This document shows, piece by piece, positions 1 through 6,782 of a stretch of 14,892 nucleotides of DNA (position 1 is the first letter of the stretch; the number at the start of each line of letters is the position of its first letter). The notes below the pieces were generated by a model. The model worked only from the letters and a program-made list of their open reading frames with translations. It had not been told where the DNA came from and ran no database searches. The position numbers were made by a program, and so were the translations under genes. Origin of the DNA: Lamprobacter sp046541315 (GTDB lineage Bacteria > Pseudomonadota > Gammaproteobacteria > Chromatiales > Chromatiaceae); contig NZ_JBKHDN010000054.1 in the NCBI RefSeq assembly GCF_046541315.1, positions 1-14,892 on the forward strand. The letters run 5' to 3'.

Positions 1-124
1 TGAACCTGGATGAAGAGAGACTCTTAACCAACTGTCTTTGCAACATAGGCTGAAACGGGGTACTAGTGGAAAGGGCGTGAGCGTAACCGCTAAACTCACG
101 AACAGTCCACCACCGGAAACCATC

Positions 125-712
125 ATGTCGCAACCCGCCTTGGAAACGCCCTTCGACCACGCCGCCTATCTCAGCTGGGAAGAACAGCAACCCGAGAAAC
201 ATGAGTTTTTCCAGGGCGAGGTGTTCGCCATGGTTGGTGCGCGGCGTGAGCATGTGGTTGTAGCGCTGAATATTGCCGCTGCGCTTAAACAGCGCCTGCG
301 CGGCGGTCCGTGCCAGGCCTACATCGCCGACATGAAGCTGCATGTGAGCGCGGTCGATGCCTTCTTCTACCCGGATGTCATGGTCTCCTGCGACCCGCGT
401 GATCACGCGGCCGAGCGTTACCTGGAGCACCCGACCCTGCTCATCGAGGTGCTGTCCGAGACCACCGCCGCTTTTGATCGCGGCGAGAAGTTTGCCGCTT
501 ATCGAACGCTCCCCGACCTTCAGGAATACGCCCTGGTCGATGTGCGTGCGCGCCGGATCGAGAGCTACCGGCGCACCGGCGAGTGCGAATGGCTTTTGCG
601 CGACTACTACCTAGCGCAGGGCGACTGCCGGTTCAGCTCCCTGGATCTCACGCTCAGCGTTGATGAGATCTTCGAGAACGTCGACGCGACTCCAATGGAT
701 TATTCAGGATAA
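125..712 (+). CDS. Uma2 family (DUF820) putative restriction endonuclease-like protein
   Basis: The 195-residue protein matches the Uma2/DUF820 family, which has a PD-(D/E)XK nuclease fold and is abundant in cyanobacteria and some purple bacteria. Visible family marks are an acidic residue in the early EFFQGEVF stretch (E32), YPDV with D84, LLIEVLS with E108, and an EKFAAYRTLP segment with K122. Together these look like an intact nuclease core, and the length is normal for the family. I chose ATG 125 because the family's N-terminus (a short lead, then YLSWEE) starts just after it. The open frame runs upstream to a TTG at 38, but that extension is polar and unlike the family. A weak purine stretch (CGGAAA) precedes the ATG. 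The biological role of most Uma2 proteins is not established, though they are common in accessory regions. The gene is probably unrelated to the polysaccharide genes downstream. Confidence 0.85.
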   Translation: MSQPALETPFDHAAYLSWEEQQPEKHEFFQGEVFAMVGARREHVVVALNIAAALKQRLRGGPCQAYIADMKLHVSAVDAFFYPDVMVSCDPRDHAAERYLEHPTLLIEVLSETTAAFDRGEKFAAYRTLPDLQEYALVDVRARRIESYRRTGECEWLLRDYYLAQGDCRFSSLDLTLSVDEIFENVDATPMDYSG

Positions 713-1129
713 TTTGTACCCGCTCCGAAGGTGTCGATAAAGCCTGGATTGTCGCTGAGCGCGAGCGCCTGGCAGAGGCGTTGCCGGACGGTGCTGGGGT
801 CGGCGACGACGTCTTCCGAGCGGATCAGGGTGCCGTCCATCAGCGTGCAGTACGCATGGGCATCTGAGGAAGGCATGCACGCGACGCGCGTATTCGTCGA
901 GGGTGGACTGAAGTGTTGCACCCAGCCGGTGTCTCGTAGGCTGGGGTCGCTGTCGAACGGGTGGCGCACGCTGACCACCGAACGCGTCGGGTAGGCAGGA
1001 GGCGGTCCGACGCGCCACAGCGACGTCTTGGGGCTCGTGGCCCCCTCTTGGCTCGGGATCGTCTCAGCCGCGCAACTGCCTCATAATAGTCGGAACCCTG
1101 AGCAAACCGCTATCATTCGGAGGCTAACG
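713..1129. other. Gene-free stretch with an unassigned open frame on the minus strand
   Basis: No gene can be supported here. On the minus strand one frame stays open from about 1080 down to its stop at 700, reaching across the end of the Uma2 gene. It could start at GTG 978 (92 residues). It contains a DGTLIRSEDVVAD-like segment (its D codon at 837-835), faintly reminiscent of the first acidic block of IS5-type transposases, but nothing recognisable follows. Overlapping frames on both strands are also open, as expected in GC-rich DNA. The stretch could be decayed mobile or accessory DNA. The last part (about 1080-1129) presumably holds the promoter or leader for the DJ-1 gene, but I see no convincing -35/-10 pair. 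Confidence 0.35.
1118..1123 (+). promoter_or_regulatory. Ribosome binding site deciding the start of the DJ-1 family gene
   Basis: CGGAGG lies six bases before ATG 1130. It is a strong Shine-Dalgarno match and rules out the longer in-frame start near 1028. Confidence 0.75.
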
Positions 1130-1687
1130 ATGCCACGTGTGCTCATCCCGCTGGCCCCTGGCTGCGAAGAACTGGAGGCCGTCACCCTCATCGACCTGCT
1201 GCGCCGGGCCGACCTCGAGGTGGTCACCGCCGCCCTCGAGCCGGGTCCGGTGACCTGTAGCCGAGGCACGGTCCTGGTCGCCGACGTCGATCTCGACGAG
1301 GTGGCCGAGGACGACTTCGATCTGATTGTGCTACCCGGCGGCCAGCCGGGCGCGACCCACCTCGACCGCGATACCCGTGTCCACGATCTGCTCGCCCGCC
1401 AGGCCGCCGCCGATCGCTGGAGCGCGGCCATCTGCGCGGCGCCCATGGTGCTGGCCAGCACCGGGCTGCTCGACGGCCGCTCGGCGACCAGCTTCCCCGG
1501 CGCCATCGACGCGGCGCGCTATCCCGAGATCAAGCTGCTGGAGCAGCCGGTGGTCATCGACGGCAAGGTCGTCACCTCGCGCGGTCCGGGCACGGCGATG
1601 GATTTTGCCTTGCAGCTCATCGAGCTGCTGCTCGATGCCGAGCAACGCGCTGCGGTCGAGGCAAAGCTGATGCGACCCGGAGCATAA
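1130..1687 (+). CDS. DJ-1/PfpI (ThiJ/YajL-like) family protein
   Basis: This 185-residue protein is a single DJ-1/PfpI domain, close in length to E. coli YajL and human DJ-1. The N-terminus has the strand-turn pattern VLIPLAPGCEELEAV, with E16 at the position of the conserved glutamate that pairs with the active cysteine. The nucleophile elbow is AAICAAPMVLA with C102. LIVLPGG (66-71) precedes it, and the SRGPGTAMDFAL motif (150-161) follows. Family members are linked to oxidative-stress protection and to proposed chaperone, glyoxalase or deglycase activities; which applies here cannot be read from sequence. ATG 1130 is preferred because CGGAGG at 1118-1123 sits six bases upstream. The frame is open back to 1028, but that part has no family similarity. 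The next gene begins six bases after the stop, so co-transcription with the polysaccharide genes is likely although the function looks unrelated. Confidence 0.9.
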   Translation: MPRVLIPLAPGCEELEAVTLIDLLRRADLEVVTAALEPGPVTCSRGTVLVADVDLDEVAEDDFDLIVLPGGQPGATHLDRDTRVHDLLARQAAADRWSAAICAAPMVLASTGLLDGRSATSFPGAIDAARYPEIKLLEQPVVIDGKVVTSRGPGTAMDFALQLIELLLDAEQRAAVEAKLMRPGA

Positions 1688-1693
1688 AACAGG

Positions 1694-3013
1694 GTGACGG
1701 TCGTAGTCAGCGCCGCCATCGGCGCCGAGGCGGGCTCCGCAGCTGGGGTCGATGTCCCTGCCGACGCTATCGCCGGAGTTGCCGGCGTTATCGGAGGCGA
1801 GACTGGTTCCGCAGCCGGAGCATCTGTCATTGCCGGCGCCAGTGCCAGCGCCAGTGCCGGCGCCGGCGTCAGTGCCAGTGCCGGCGTCAGTACCGGCGAC
1901 GGCCTGCTCCCGCTGGCCGTCGTTGCCCTGGTTGCCTTCCTCCTCAGCGCGGCCTTGACCGCGCTGCTCGTGCGCGCCCGTCTCCCGCTGTTGCAAGTAC
2001 TCGATCACCCCAACGAGCGCTCCCTGCATGCCAGCCCGATCCCGCGCACGGGCGGTATCGCGCTCTTGGGCGGGCTCTTGGGCGGACTGCTGACGGGGCT
2101 GCTGCTCGCGGTGCTCGGAAGGGTCGAGGGGTTCGTCGCATCCCTCGGCGGCGCTGGAGCGGCGCTGCCATCGACCCTCGCCGGCGCGGTGACCGCAAGG
2201 CCTTCGCCTTTGCCCTGGCTCGGTGCCGCGCTGCTGCTCGTCGCCGCCGTCTCCTTCTGGGATGATCGCGCTGGCGTCTCGCGGCGGCTGCGGCTGCTGG
2301 TGCATCTGCTGGCGGCGCTCCTGCTCTGGTTCGGCGGCCTGCGGTGGGATCAGCTTGGACTGCCGGGGGCCGACCTCGCGCTGCCGCTCCTGCTCGCCTT
2401 GCCGCTCAGCCTCCTCTACAGTGTCTGGATGATCAATCTCTATAACTTCATGGATGGCATGGACGGGCTCGCCGGTGGCATGGCCGCGCTCGGTTTCGCC
2501 GCGCTGGCGCTGCTCGGTTACGGTGCCGGCGATCCGGTCTTCGCCGTCTGCTGCGCCGCCGTGGCCGCCGCCGCCGCCGGTTTTCTCACCGGCAACTGGC
2601 CGCCGGCGCGGATCTTCCTCGGCGATGTCGGCGCCTCCAGCCTGGGCCTGCTCGCCGCCGGCTGTAGCCTGTGGGGCGCGCGCGCCGGCCTGTTCCCGCT
2701 CTGGCTCGGCTGGCTGATCTTCTCGCCCTTCATCGTCGATGCCACCTGGACCCTGCTGCGGCGCGCCGTCAACGGCGAGCGCCCGTGGGAGGCGCATCGC
2801 TCGCATCATTACCAGCGCCTGGTGCTGGCCGGCTGGGGCCATCGCCGCACCCTGCACCGAGCGCTGGCATTGATCGCCGCCACCGCTGCTAGCGCCGTCG
2901 CCGCGCCGCATCTCGACAGCACCGAGCAATGGTGGCTGATCGTCGGCTGGGCGTTGATCTTCGTCCTCATCCATCTGCGCGTGAGCCTGGCCGAGCGCCT
3001 CGCGCGCGGCTGA
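1694..3013 (+). CDS. Initiating undecaprenyl-phosphate sugar-1-phosphate transferase (WecA/WbpL type)
   Basis: This is an integral membrane protein of the MraY/WecA/WbpL (glycosyltransferase family 4, UndP) superfamily. It would transfer a HexNAc-1-phosphate from a UDP-sugar to undecaprenyl phosphate at the inner membrane, the first step of O-antigen or related glycan synthesis. Signatures appear in family order: the substrate loop DHPNERSLHASPIPRTGG (104-121), SFWDD with the DD pair at 190-191, NFMDGMDGL (251-259), FLGDVG (308-313) and HRSHHYQRL (368-376). The HRSH form resembles WbpL rather than MraY. About ten hydrophobic helices are evident. The odd part is the first ~70 residues, an Ala/Gly/Ser-rich stretch encoded partly by a hexamer repeat. 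Start GTG 1694 is used because TAA at 1685 lies in the same frame and no other usual start codon precedes the first membrane helix. The Shine-Dalgarno (GGAG 1679-1682) is distant. Sugar specificity is not readable. Confidence 0.88.
   Translation: MTVVVSAAIGAEAGSAAGVDVPADAIAGVAGVIGGETGSAAGASVIAGASASASAGAGVSASAGVSTGDGLLPLAVVALVAFLLSAALTALLVRARLPLLQVLDHPNERSLHASPIPRTGGIALLGGLLGGLLTGLLLAVLGRVEGFVASLGGAGAALPSTLAGAVTARPSPLPWLGAALLLVAAVSFWDDRAGVSRRLRLLVHLLAALLLWFGGLRWDQLGLPGADLALPLLLALPLSLLYSVWMINLYNFMDGMDGLAGGMAALGFAALALLGYGAGDPVFAVCCAAVAAAAAGFLTGNWPPARIFLGDVGASSLGLLAAGCSLWGARAGLFPLWLGWLIFSPFIVDATWTLLRRAVNGERPWEAHRSHHYQRLVLAGWGHRRTLHRALALIAATAASAVAAPHLDSTEQWWLIVGWALIFVLIHLRVSLAERLARG
1832..1897 (+). 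repeat. Degenerate hexamer tandem repeat (11 units of GCCRGY type) inside a coding region
   Basis: Sixty-six bases divide cleanly into eleven hexamers: mainly GCCGGC, GCCAGT and GCCAGC, with variants GTCAGT and ACCGGC. The units are in codon register, each encoding Ala-Gly, Ala-Ser, Val-Ser or Thr-Gly, for residues 47-68 of the initiating transferase. Gain or loss of a unit would change the low-complexity N-terminal stretch by two residues without a frameshift. GCCGGC units are also self-complementary. Confidence 0.85.
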
Positions 3014-3022
3014 GGTACGGCG

Positions 3023-4918
3023 ATGATGACGCGCTGGGTCGAGCGGTTGCGCTCGCGCTTTCTTGCCTTCCTGCATGATCTGCTCTGGGTGCCGATCGCC
3101 TGGATCGGCGCCTACTGGATGCGCTTCAACCTCGGCGCGGTGCCGATGGAATTCTGGGACGCCGCCTGGGAGCTGCTGCCGTTGGTGATGCTGATCTGCG
3201 CCTTGGTCTACTCCTCCTTCGGCCTCTATCGCGGCGTCTGGCGCTTCGCCTCGCTGCCGGATCTGACGCGCATCGCCCAGGCCGTCACGGTCGCCACCCT
3301 GCTGGTCGTGCTGAGCCTATTCCTGCTCAGCCGCAACCAGTTCCTGCCGCGCTCGGTGCCGCCGCTGTTCCTGCTCTTCCAGCTCATCGGCCTGGCCGGG
3401 CCCAGGCTGCTCTATCGCCGCCTCAAGGACCATCAATTCGGGCTGCGGCCCGGCGCGCGGGTGTTGGTGGTCGGCGCCGAGCGCGCCGGCGAGATGCTGG
3501 TGCGCGACATGCTTCGCGACCGCAGCCATCGCTACAATCCGGTCGCCTTCGTCGACGACAAGCTACGCCGCCAGGGCGGCGACATCCACGGCGTGCCGGT
3601 CCGGGGGCGCTCGGAGCAGATCCCGGCGCTGGTCGAGTCGCTCGGCATCGACCTGATCATGCTCGCGGTGCCCACCGCCAGCGATGCCCGGATGCAGCGC
3701 CTGGTCGAACTCTGCGAGCGCAGCGGCAAGCCCTTTCGTACCGTGCCCCAGCTCAAGACCCTGCTGTCCGGTGCCATCACCATCAATCAGCTACGGCCGG
3801 TCTCGATCGACGACCTGCTCGGGCGCAACCCGGTGCGGCTGGACTGGGCGGCGATCCGCGCCGGCCTCGCCGATCGCGTCATCCTGGTCACCGGCGCCGG
3901 CGGCTCCATCGGCTCGGAACTCTGCCGCCAAATCGTCTCCGCGCGACCCAAGCGCCTGCTGTTGGCCGACAACAGCGAACTGAATCTGTATCGTCTCGAT
4001 CTGGAACTGGCGGGCCGGGTCGACGCGCCCGATTTTGGCCTCTATCTGGTGGACGTGACCGATCGGGTGGCGATGCAACGACTCTTCGAGCGCGAGCGAC
4101 CGCAGACGGTCTTCCACGCCGCCGCGTACAAGCATGTGCCGATGCTGGAGACGCAGGTGCGCGCTGCGGTGCGCAATAATCTGCTCGGCACCGAGACGGT
4201 GGCGGACTGCGCCGACCGCCATGGCTGCGAGCGTTTCGTCCTGATCTCGAGCGACAAGGCGGTGAACCCGGCCAATGTGATGGGCGCCAGCAAGCGCGCC
4301 GCCGAGGTGATCTGCCAGGCGCGGGCGCAGCGCTCGCGCACCCGCTTCATCACCGTGCGCTTCGGCAACGTCCTCGGCTCCGCCGGTAGCGTCGTGCCGC
4401 TGTTCCAAGCCCAGATCGAGCAGGGCGGACCGGTGACCGTGACCCACCCCGAGATCGAGCGCTTCTTCATGACCATCCCGGAGGCCTGCCAACTGATCAT
4501 GCAGGCGGCGCTGATCGGGACTGGCGGCGAGATCTTCGTGCTCGACATGGGCGAGCCGGTCAAGATCCGCTACCTCGCCGAGCAGATGATCCGGCTTGCG
4601 GGGCGTGAACCGGACCGGGAGATTCGCATCGAATACATCGGGCTGCGCCCGGGCGAGAAGCTCTATGAGGAGCTGTTCTACGAGCGCGAGGATCTGCTCG
4701 CGACCGAGCATGCGAAGATCCGCGCCGCGCGCCGCGCGTCGATCGTGCCCGCTGAAGTCGCCGCCGCCCTCGAGCAAGCGCGGGCAGCGGTCGAACAGGC
4801 GGATACGCCACGCCTCGTGCAGGCCCTGCGCGCACTGGTGCCGGAATGGCAAGCGCAGCCAGATTCGAGGCCGAAGGTGCCGCGCGGGATGCCGCGCCGG
4901 GTGAAACCAGCACAATGA
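3023..4918 (+). CDS. wbpM: Membrane-bound nucleotide-sugar 4,6-dehydratase (WbpM/CapD/FlaA1 family)
   Basis: At 631 residues this has the full architecture of WbpM-type enzymes. An N-terminal membrane region with about four helices (roughly 12-130) is followed by a first Rossmann-like domain (RVLVVGAERAG, 146-156). The catalytic SDR domain begins at VILVTGAGGSIGSEL (286-300), the NAD(P)-binding loop. AAAYKHVPMLE (366-376), SSDKAVNPANVMGASKR (409-425) and RFGNVLGSAGSVVPLF (446-461) are family hallmarks. The SDK triad replaces the usual SDR Tyr-x3-Lys arrangement, as is typical of this branch. LRPGEKLYEELF (541-552) is the conserved C-terminal motif. The family converts UDP-GlcNAc to UDP-4-keto-6-deoxy-GlcNAc, the precursor of QuiNAc, FucNAc and related sugars. 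A partner 4-ketoreductase or aminotransferase is not in this window. The start is ATG 3023 (3026 is also possible), nine bases after the preceding stop. The stop overlaps the next start (ATGA). Confidence 0.93.
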   Translation: MMTRWVERLRSRFLAFLHDLLWVPIAWIGAYWMRFNLGAVPMEFWDAAWELLPLVMLICALVYSSFGLYRGVWRFASLPDLTRIAQAVTVATLLVVLSLFLLSRNQFLPRSVPPLFLLFQLIGLAGPRLLYRRLKDHQFGLRPGARVLVVGAERAGEMLVRDMLRDRSHRYNPVAFVDDKLRRQGGDIHGVPVRGRSEQIPALVESLGIDLIMLAVPTASDARMQRLVELCERSGKPFRTVPQLKTLLSGAITINQLRPVSIDDLLGRNPVRLDWAAIRAGLADRVILVTGAGGSIGSELCRQIVSARPKRLLLADNSELNLYRLDLELAGRVDAPDFGLYLVDVTDRVAMQRLFERERPQTVFHAAAYKHVPMLETQVRAAVRNNLLGTETVADCADRHGCERFVLISSDKAVNPANVMGASKRAAEVICQARAQRSRTRFITVRFGNVLGSAGSVVPLFQAQIEQGGPVTVTHPEIERFFMTIPEACQLIMQAALIGTGGEIFVLDMGEPVKIRYLAEQMIRLAGREPDREIRIEYIGLRPGEKLYEELFYEREDLLATEHAKIRAARRASIVPAEVAAALEQARAAVEQADTPRLVQALRALVPEWQAQPDSRPKVPRGMPRRVKPAQ

Positions 4919-5853
4919 GCCAGGATCACGCCGCCATCGCGCGCGAGGTGTTACGCATCGAGGCCGAGGCCATCGCAGGACTGGAGGCGAATCTCGATGG
5001 GCGTTTCGCCCAGACCGTCGATGCCATCCTCGCGGCGACCGGACGCGTCATCGTCTGTGGCATGGGCAAATCCGGTATCATCGGCAAGAAGATCGCCGCG
5101 ACTCTCGCCAGCACCGGCACCCCGGCCTTCTTCATGCACCCTGGCGAGGCCTTTCACGGCGACCTCGGCATGGTCACCGAGGAGGACGTCTTTCTGGCGC
5201 TTTCGAACTCCGGCGAGACCGAGGAACTGGTCAAGCTGTTGCCGTTTCTGCAAGATAACGGCAACCTCATCATCGCGCTCACCGGCAATGATTGCTCCAC
5301 CCTCGCCAAGCACTGCCAGCTCCACCTCTCGGTGCGGGTCGCGCGCGAGGCCTGCCCGCTGCAGCTCGCGCCCACCGCCTCCACCACCGCCGCGCTGGCC
5401 ATGGGCGATGCGCTCGCCGTCGCCCTGATGAAGGCGCGCGACTTCCAGGCCCACCACTTCGCCCGCTTTCATCCCGGCGGCAGTCTTGGTCGCCGGCTGC
5501 TACAGCGGGTGCGCGACGAAATGTGCAGTGACAATTTACCCTTCGTCGCGCTAGACGCGAGCGCCGATGCGGTGCTGCACTGCGTCACCCAGGGCCAGCT
5601 CGGCATCGCGCTGGTGGCCGAGCGGCAAGCCCAGATCCGTGGCATCATCACCGATGGTGATCTCCGCCGCGCGCTGCAGGCCCACCGCGAGAGCTTCTTC
5701 GGCCTCAGCGCCGAGGCCCTGATGACCCCCGATCCCATCACCATCGGCGTCGACAGCAGCATGAGCGCCGCGCTTGAGTTGATGGACGCGCATCACATCA
5801 CCCTGCTCGTCGTCGTCGATGGCGAGCGGATTGTCGGTGTGGTGCAGAAATAG
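4915..5853 (+). CDS. kdsD: Arabinose-5-phosphate isomerase (KdsD/KpsF), C-terminus clipped
   Basis: This 312-residue protein converts ribulose 5-phosphate to arabinose 5-phosphate, the first committed step toward CMP-Kdo. An N-terminal SIS domain (about 25-190) is followed by two CBS domains (about 205-310). Relative to E. coli KdsD catalytic residues K59, E111, E152 and H193, the same residues occur here with a constant offset of seven: K52 in GMGKSG, E104 in SGETEE, E145 in AREACPL and H186 in RFHPGG. The active site therefore looks complete. The start is ATG 4915, overlapping the upstream stop as ATGA; an open frame extends upstream but has no family similarity. The protein stops at ERIVGVVQK, where homologues usually continue for about nine more residues with a DLLRAG-like ending, so the last CBS edge is missing. 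A housekeeping copy elsewhere is likely. Its presence fits a Kdo-requiring LPS or capsule pathway. Confidence 0.9.
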   Translation: MSQDHAAIAREVLRIEAEAIAGLEANLDGRFAQTVDAILAATGRVIVCGMGKSGIIGKKIAATLASTGTPAFFMHPGEAFHGDLGMVTEEDVFLALSNSGETEELVKLLPFLQDNGNLIIALTGNDCSTLAKHCQLHLSVRVAREACPLQLAPTASTTAALAMGDALAVALMKARDFQAHHFARFHPGGSLGRRLLQRVRDEMCSDNLPFVALDASADAVLHCVTQGQLGIALVAERQAQIRGIITDGDLRRALQAHRESFFGLSAEALMTPDPITIGVDSSMSAALELMDAHHITLLVVVDGERIVGVVQK

Positions 5854-5963
5854 TCAACCAATGGCTCGGACTGTGAAGTCTGCCTTTCTTTGATAGAATA
5901 AATAATTTGGCTTTATTGCAACTTGCGGTTGCGCGGGCCTCTCAGCTTACCGACTTCACCAGC
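5854..5963 (+). promoter_or_regulatory. AT-rich junction with a weak promoter candidate upstream of wzm
   Basis: This is the only sizeable gap before 11326 in an otherwise packed series. Around 5885-5918 the DNA turns AT-rich. A TAGAAT hexamer (5894-5899) matches five of six consensus -10 bases, with a poor -35 candidate (CTGTGA, 5871-5876) at 17-base spacing. TTGATA (5890-5895) with TTTATT (5912-5917) is an alternative at 16 bases. A small dyad (GACT/AGTC around 5869-5880) followed by a pyrimidine-rich stretch could weakly terminate upstream transcription. None is strong. Confidence 0.25.
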
Positions 5964-6782
5964 ATGCAGGCTTTCTCGCCATCTCCCCAGGAAATGATCC
6001 TCAGCCCTTGGCGGCACCGTGCGCTCATCGCACTGTTAATCCAGCGTGACATCAGCGAGCGCTATCGCGGCTCCATCCTTGGGATCCTGTGGTCGTTTTT
6101 CCTTCCATTGATAATGCTCGGTATCTACACCTTCGTCTTCAGTGTTGTCTTTCAGGCGCGCTGGTCCACGGGTAGCGAAGCGAAGACTGAATTCGCGTTA
6201 GTGCTCTTTACTGGGCTGTTGGTCTTCAGTTTCTTTGCGGAATGCTTCAATCGCGCGCCAAAGTTGATCCTCTCTAACACAAATTATGTCAAAAAGGTGG
6301 TCTTCCCGTTAGAGGTATTGCCTGTCACCACCCTCGGCTCAGCCCTCTTTCACCTTGGTGTTGGACTCATCGTGTGGCTTCTGTTCCACCTCTTTCTATT
6401 CGGGCTGCCGCCGCTCACGGCCTTACTATTCCCATTGATCCTGGTGCCGCTCATTGCCCTCACCTTAGGCGTATGCTGGTTTCTCGCGGGTTTAGGGGTC
6501 TATTTCCAGGATATTTCACAGGTCGTCAGTGTGCTGACCACCGCGCTGCTCTTCCTCTCGCCCATCTTCTTCCCGGTCGAGAGCCTGCCCGACGCCTATC
6601 AGCCGATCATGCAGCTCAATCCCCTGACCCCTGCGGTCGAGATGAGCCGTGATGTACTGATCTGGGGCCAAGTTCCCTGCTGGCCTGCATGGGGTCTCTA
6701 CACTGTGGTGTCCGCGATCATTGCGGCGCTTGGCTTTGCATGGTTCCAGAAAACGCGCAAAGGATTCGCTGATGTCCTCTGA
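5964..6782 (+). CDS. wzm: ABC-2 type polysaccharide export permease (Wzm)
   Basis: The 272-residue protein is the membrane half of an ABC exporter for lipid-linked polysaccharide. Diagnostic features are the amphipathic N-terminal segment ending in RYRGSILGILWS (33-44), the loop NTNYVKKVVFPLEVLP (105-120), and about six hydrophobic helices, the last near 246-262. FLSPIFFPVESLP (197-209) is a typical late permease motif. It pairs with the ATPase gene overlapping its 3' end. The chosen start, ATG 5964, gives a normal short cytoplasmic lead; TTG 5907 in the same frame would add 19 residues, and ATG 5994 would remove ten. No start has a good Shine-Dalgarno, so start confidence is moderate. Base and codon usage are visibly less GC-rich than in genes at 1130-5853, suggesting a different origin or age for this block. 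Confidence 0.92.
   Translation: MQAFSPSPQEMILSPWRHRALIALLIQRDISERYRGSILGILWSFFLPLIMLGIYTFVFSVVFQARWSTGSEAKTEFALVLFTGLLVFSFFAECFNRAPKLILSNTNYVKKVVFPLEVLPVTTLGSALFHLGVGLIVWLLFHLFLFGLPPLTALLFPLILVPLIALTLGVCWFLAGLGVYFQDISQVVSVLTTALLFLSPIFFPVESLPDAYQPIMQLNPLTPAVEMSRDVLIWGQVPCWPAWGLYTVVSAIIAALGFAWFQKTRKGFADVL

Noticed and set aside
731..994. An 87-codon plus-strand open frame in the gap after the Uma2 gene
   Set aside because: It has no ribosome site or family resemblance and overlaps open frames on the other strand. It cannot be distinguished from random GC-rich sequence.
1331..3076. A 581-codon open frame on the minus strand
   Set aside because: It lies antisense to the DJ-1 and WbpL-type genes, which have clear family motifs. 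The minus product is Gln/Arg/Gly/Ala-rich with no domain. It is a by-product of high-GC codon use.
4382..4392. GCCGGTAGCGT, ten of eleven bases matching the RfaH ops element GGCGGTAGCGT
   Set aside because: It encodes the conserved SAGSV segment deep inside the dehydratase gene, far from any transcription start, and no such element is seen in the leaders. Chance is likely.
3791..4915. A 374-codon minus-strand open frame
   Set aside because: It is antisense to the dehydratase catalytic domain. Its His/Arg/Leu/Ala-rich product has no recognisable motif.
5861..5893. A ten-codon ORF after kdsD
   Set aside because: It is too short, has no ribosome site, and does not overlap or couple to the wzm start.
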